A stretch of 37,730 nt of DNA from Candidatus Arthromitus sp. SFB-turkey (lineage in GTDB: Bacteria; Bacillota; Clostridia; Clostridiales; Clostridiaceae): contig NZ_LXFF01000015.1 in the NCBI RefSeq assembly GCF_001655775.1, positions 1-37,730 on the forward strand. Reading direction: 5' to 3'. The translations under genes were made by a program, and so were the position numbers. The notes under the pieces are model-generated. The model saw nothing but the letters and a program-made list of their open reading frames with translations, made no database searches and was not told where the DNA came from. Below are positions 35,676-37,730 of this stretch, one piece after another; within the stretch, counting starts at the first letter, position 1, and each line of letters begins with the position of its first letter.

Positions 35676-37034
35676 CTATCTATTATTTAATATTTTATTT
35701 GATAATTCATTGATTGTATTATTAAAATCTTGATCAGATTCTATTTTGTTTAATATTTTTTCATAAGCGTGTATAACTGTTGTGTGATCACGACCTCCAA
35801 AGTTTTCTCCAATTTTAGGGAGAGATGAGTCCGTAAGTTTTCTACATAAATACATAGCTATTTGACGTGGAAATGCAATATTTTGAGTTCTTCTTTGGGA
35901 TTTTAACATCTCTATATTTAAATCAAAGTAATTTGCAATAGTTTCTTGTATATATTCTATTGTTATTGTTTTTGAATTTTTAGTATTTATTAAATCTTTT
36001 AATGCTTCTTTTGCTAAATCTAAAGATACATTACTATTGGTTAAATTTGTATAAGCAACAACTCTTAACAAGGCACCTTCTAATTCACGTATATTAGATT
36101 TTATCTTCGTTGCTATATATATTAAAACTTCATTAGGTATATTTAATTTATCAACATCTGCTTTTTTTCTAAGTATTGCTATTCTTGTTTCGTAATCAGG
36201 TGGCTGAATGTCTGCAATAAGTCCCCATTCAAACCGTGAACATAAACGTTCCTCAAGAGTTTTAATTTCTTTAGGTGGCCTATCACTTGATAAAATTATT
36301 TGTTTGTTTGATTCATGGAGAGCATTAAATGTGTGGAAAAATTCTTCTTGAGTTCTTTCCTTTCCAGCTATGAATTGAACATCATCTATTAGAAGAACAT
36401 CAACATTTCTATATTTATTTCTAAACTCTATGTTTTTGTCGTCCTTTATTGCACTTATTAATTCATTTATAAATTTTTCAGAAGTTATATATACAACCTT
36501 TAAATTTTTATTATTTTCATTAATTAAATGTCCTATGGCATGCATTAAATGCGTTTTACCAAGACCAACACCGCCGTATATAAAAAGTGGATTATATGCT
36601 TTTGAAGGAGATTCTGCAACAGCTAAAGAAGCTGCGTGAGCAAACCGATTACTGTTTCCAACAACAAAAGTTTCAAAGGTATATTTATTATTTAAATTTG
36701 TACTAAAATTATTTGAGATTTCTTTATTTGAAGATGAAACAGTCAAATTTTTAGTGTTAGAGGGTGTGTGATCTTTTTTGAAATCTTCTTTTAACATAAC
36801 TTTTATTTTATAGTTTTGATTTGTTAAAGAGTAAGTAATGTTATTTAAAGTATCTATGTATCTTAAATTTATTGTTTCAAGTATTAAGGAGTTATTACAA
36901 CCAATAATAATTTTTGAATCTGACATAGATAATATTTCAGTATCAGAAAACCAAGTATTAAAACTTATATCAGATAGTGTTTTTTTCAATTCAGATAAAA
37001 TATCAATCCATAAATCTTTATAGTTAGGTTCCAC
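35676..37034 (-). CDS. dnaA: Chromosomal replication initiator protein DnaA
   Basis: Origin-binding AAA+ initiator (452 aa). Domain I at the N-terminus ([22 protein letters not shown]), a variable linker, domain III with Walker A GGVGLGKT (154-161), Walker [15 protein letters not shown] and the sensor/arginine finger region [10 protein letters not shown], then domain IV with [15 protein letters not shown], which binds DnaA boxes. The start is the GTG at 37034, with GGAGG 8 nt upstream; a TTG at 37049 lies inside that SD. DnaA-box clusters lie on both sides of the gene. The Clostridium/Bacillus neighbours rpmH and dnaN are conserved. Confidence 0.98.
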   Translation of the reverse strand: MEPNYKDLWIDILSELKKTLSDISFNTWFSDTEILSMSDSKIIIGCNNSLILETINLRYIDTLNNITYSLTNQNYKIKVMLKEDFKKDHTPSNTKNLTVSSSNKEISNNFSTNLNNKYTFETFVVGNSNRFAHAASLAVAESPSKAYNPLFIYGGVGLGKTHLMHAIGHLINENNKNLKVVYITSEKFINELISAIKDDKNIEFRNKYRNVDVLLIDDVQFIAGKERTQEEFFHTFNALHESNKQIILSSDRPPKEIKTLEERLCSRFEWGLIADIQPPDYETRIAILRKKADVDKLNIPNEVLIYIATKIKSNIRELEGALLRVVAYTNLTNSNVSLDLAKEALKDLINTKNSKTITIEYIQETIANYFDLNIEMLKSQRRTQNIAFPRQIAMYLCRKLTDSSLPKIGENFGGRDHTTVIHAYEKILNKIESDQDFNNTINELSNKILNNR

Positions 37035-37049
37035 GATAATTACCTCCAA

Positions 37050-37380
37050 AGAAATACAAATTTTAAAATAAACAAATTAACATTAATTTATAAACAGACA
37101 TTTAACGCTTAATATGTAAAAAATAATCTATGTTTAAAAATAAGAAAAAGTAGTACTTATTAACAATAATATTTTTTATAAAAAATAAGCAAAATACTTA
37201 TAAAATAGGATTTACAGATATCTATCAACAGAGATATAAACATAAAAATATATGTAGATATTTTTGTTTATAAGTTTAAAAGTTATCAACAGTTTAAAAA
37301 CATAATATCATAAGAAAAGTTAAATATCCAATAAATTTTATAAAATTAAAAATGTGATAAAAAATAGTGAATTTTTTGTA
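37050..37380. other. oriC segment upstream of dnaA (DnaA box cluster)
   Basis: A gene-free, very AT-rich stretch between divergent dnaA and rpmH. DnaA-box-like nonamers: TTATAAACA at 37088-37096 (plus), TTATTAACA at 37157-37165 (plus), CTATCAACA at 37222-37230 (plus), TTATAAACA at 37265-37273 (minus) and TTATCAACA at 37283-37291 (plus). None is the E. coli consensus TTATCCACA, which fits an AT-shifted genome. The dnaA promoter must lie here. The best -35 (TTGATA on the minus strand) overlaps the CTATCAACA box, which would allow autoregulation, but the -10 is not clear. Confidence 0.8.
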
Positions 37381-37382
37381 TA

Positions 37383-37411
37383 TTGACATATGAAATTTAA
37401 GAATATATAAT
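37383..37411 (+). promoter_or_regulatory. Consensus promoter of rpmH
   Basis: Perfect -35 TTGACA (37383-37388), 17-nt spacer and perfect -10 TATAAT (37406-37411), giving a leader of about 40 nt before rpmH. Confidence 0.9.
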
Positions 37412-37458
37412 TGATTTAAAATATAAATTAGAAAATTAAATTATAATGGGGTGATTAC

Positions 37459-37593
37459 ATGTTTATGACATATCAACCAAAAAAGAGACAAAGGAAAAAG
37501 GAGCATGGATTTAGAAAGAGAATGAGAACTGCTTCAGGAAGAGCTGTCATAAAAAGAAGAAGATTAAAAGGAAGAAAAAGACTAACTTATTAA
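37459..37593 (+). CDS. rpmH: 50S ribosomal protein L34
   Basis: A 44-aa basic ribosomal protein. It starts [18 protein letters not shown], continues [18 protein letters not shown] and ends GRKRLTY, the clostridial L34 pattern. GGGGTG lies 5 nt before the ATG at 37459; a second ATG two codons later would also work, but the SD spacing favours the first. It is divergent from dnaA and followed by rnpA, as in nearly all bacteria. Confidence 0.97.
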   Translation: MFMTYQPKKRQRKKEHGFRKRMRTASGRAVIKRRRLKGRKRLTY

Positions 37594-37635
37594 TTAAAGA
37601 GGCACTTTATTTTGTATGTAAATGTGCCTCTTTAA
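37594..37635 (+). terminator. Hairpin between rpmH and rnpA
   Basis: TTAAAGAGGCAC and GTGCCTCTTTAA form a 12-bp perfect stem with an 18-nt loop. No T run follows the stem, so partial termination or mRNA processing is more likely than full termination. It would lower rnpA output relative to L34. Confidence 0.7.
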
Positions 37636-37671
37636 ACTTGTAAAGGAGTTATTTCAAAAATTAATTGTGTT

Positions 37672-37730
37672 ATGAAGGTATGTAAAATACACAAAAATTA
37701 TGATTTTAGAATTGTTTATAATAGAGGAAA
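37672..37730 (+). CDS. rnpA: Ribonuclease P protein component (5' end only)
   Basis: The protein subunit of RNase P, which matures tRNA 5' ends. Only about 19 codons are in the window; the visible product KIHKNYDFRIVYNRGK matches the RnpA start (KxxDFxxVYxxG). Start uncertain: the ATG at 37672 is 23 nt from the AAAGGAG SD (37642-37648), too far. An in-frame ATT at 37660 is 11 nt from it and would add four residues. The coordinates use the ATG. The gene runs off the right edge. Confidence 0.85.
   Translation, partial: MKVCKIHKNYDFRIVYNRG

Overview
The window is strongly AT-rich DNA (about a quarter G+C, judged by eye) from the replication-origin region of a low-GC Firmicute of clostridial type. 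Support comes from the order rnpA-rpmH / oriC / dnaA-dnaN-recF-remB-gyrB-gyrA, the large Alu-containing SRP RNA beside dnaX-ybaB-recR, AddAB instead of RecBCD, an archaeal-type prolyl-tRNA synthetase, GGAGG ribosome binding sites and near-consensus TTGACA/TATAAT promoters. The extreme AT bias, eroded genes and compact layout suggest a reduced, host-associated clostridium, such as the segmented filamentous bacteria (Candidatus Arthromitus). That last step is inference.

Layout. 1-3.1 kb (minus): recR, ybaB and dnaX, preceded by tRNA-Ser(GGA) and the SRP RNA, which share one promoter. 3.2-5.9 kb: tadA (plus), a CNNM/CBS/CorC membrane protein, tRNA-Arg(CCT) and an orphan P-loop protein. 5.9-12.7 kb (plus): a run of proS, two DUF4358 lipoproteins, an MBOAT O-acyltransferase, a DHHW-family partner and two half-size chromate-transporter proteins. 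The middle of this run looks like an envelope-polymer acylation module. 12.7-15.9 kb: tRNA-Arg(ACG), a DUF1189 membrane protein, a YhaM-type exoribonuclease and a CCA-adding enzyme. 16-23 kb: addA and addB behind a tRNA-Ser pair. 23.3-28.2 kb: an unrecognised membrane-anchored protein with a threefold repeat, serS, and a degraded-looking cluster (DUF1667 homologue, FAD/[2Fe-2S] oxidoreductase homologue, N-truncated HD protein). 28.3-37 kb: tRNA-Ala, a CAU tRNA, gyrA, gyrB, remB, recF, dnaN and dnaA. 35.4-37.4 kb: a bipartite oriC flanking dnaA, then rpmH and the start of rnpA on the plus strand.

Working together: most genes serve replication initiation, the sliding clamp and clamp loader, supercoiling, recombinational repair (AddAB, RecF, RecR) and translation (seven tRNAs, ProRS, SerRS, CCA enzyme, TadA, SRP RNA). 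The main accessory content is the DUF4358-MBOAT-DHHW module. Points of note: a probable AUU start codon for the DHHW gene that restores its missing N-terminus; a valine at the quinolone-binding serine of GyrA; a DnaA-trio-like tract in the dnaA-dnaN gap; repair genes placed directly behind terminators; a start-stop AUGUAAUG at the repeat-protein gene; and the oxidoreductase relic that lost its FAD glycines but kept its iron-sulfur cysteines. I found no CRISPR array, insertion sequence or prophage.
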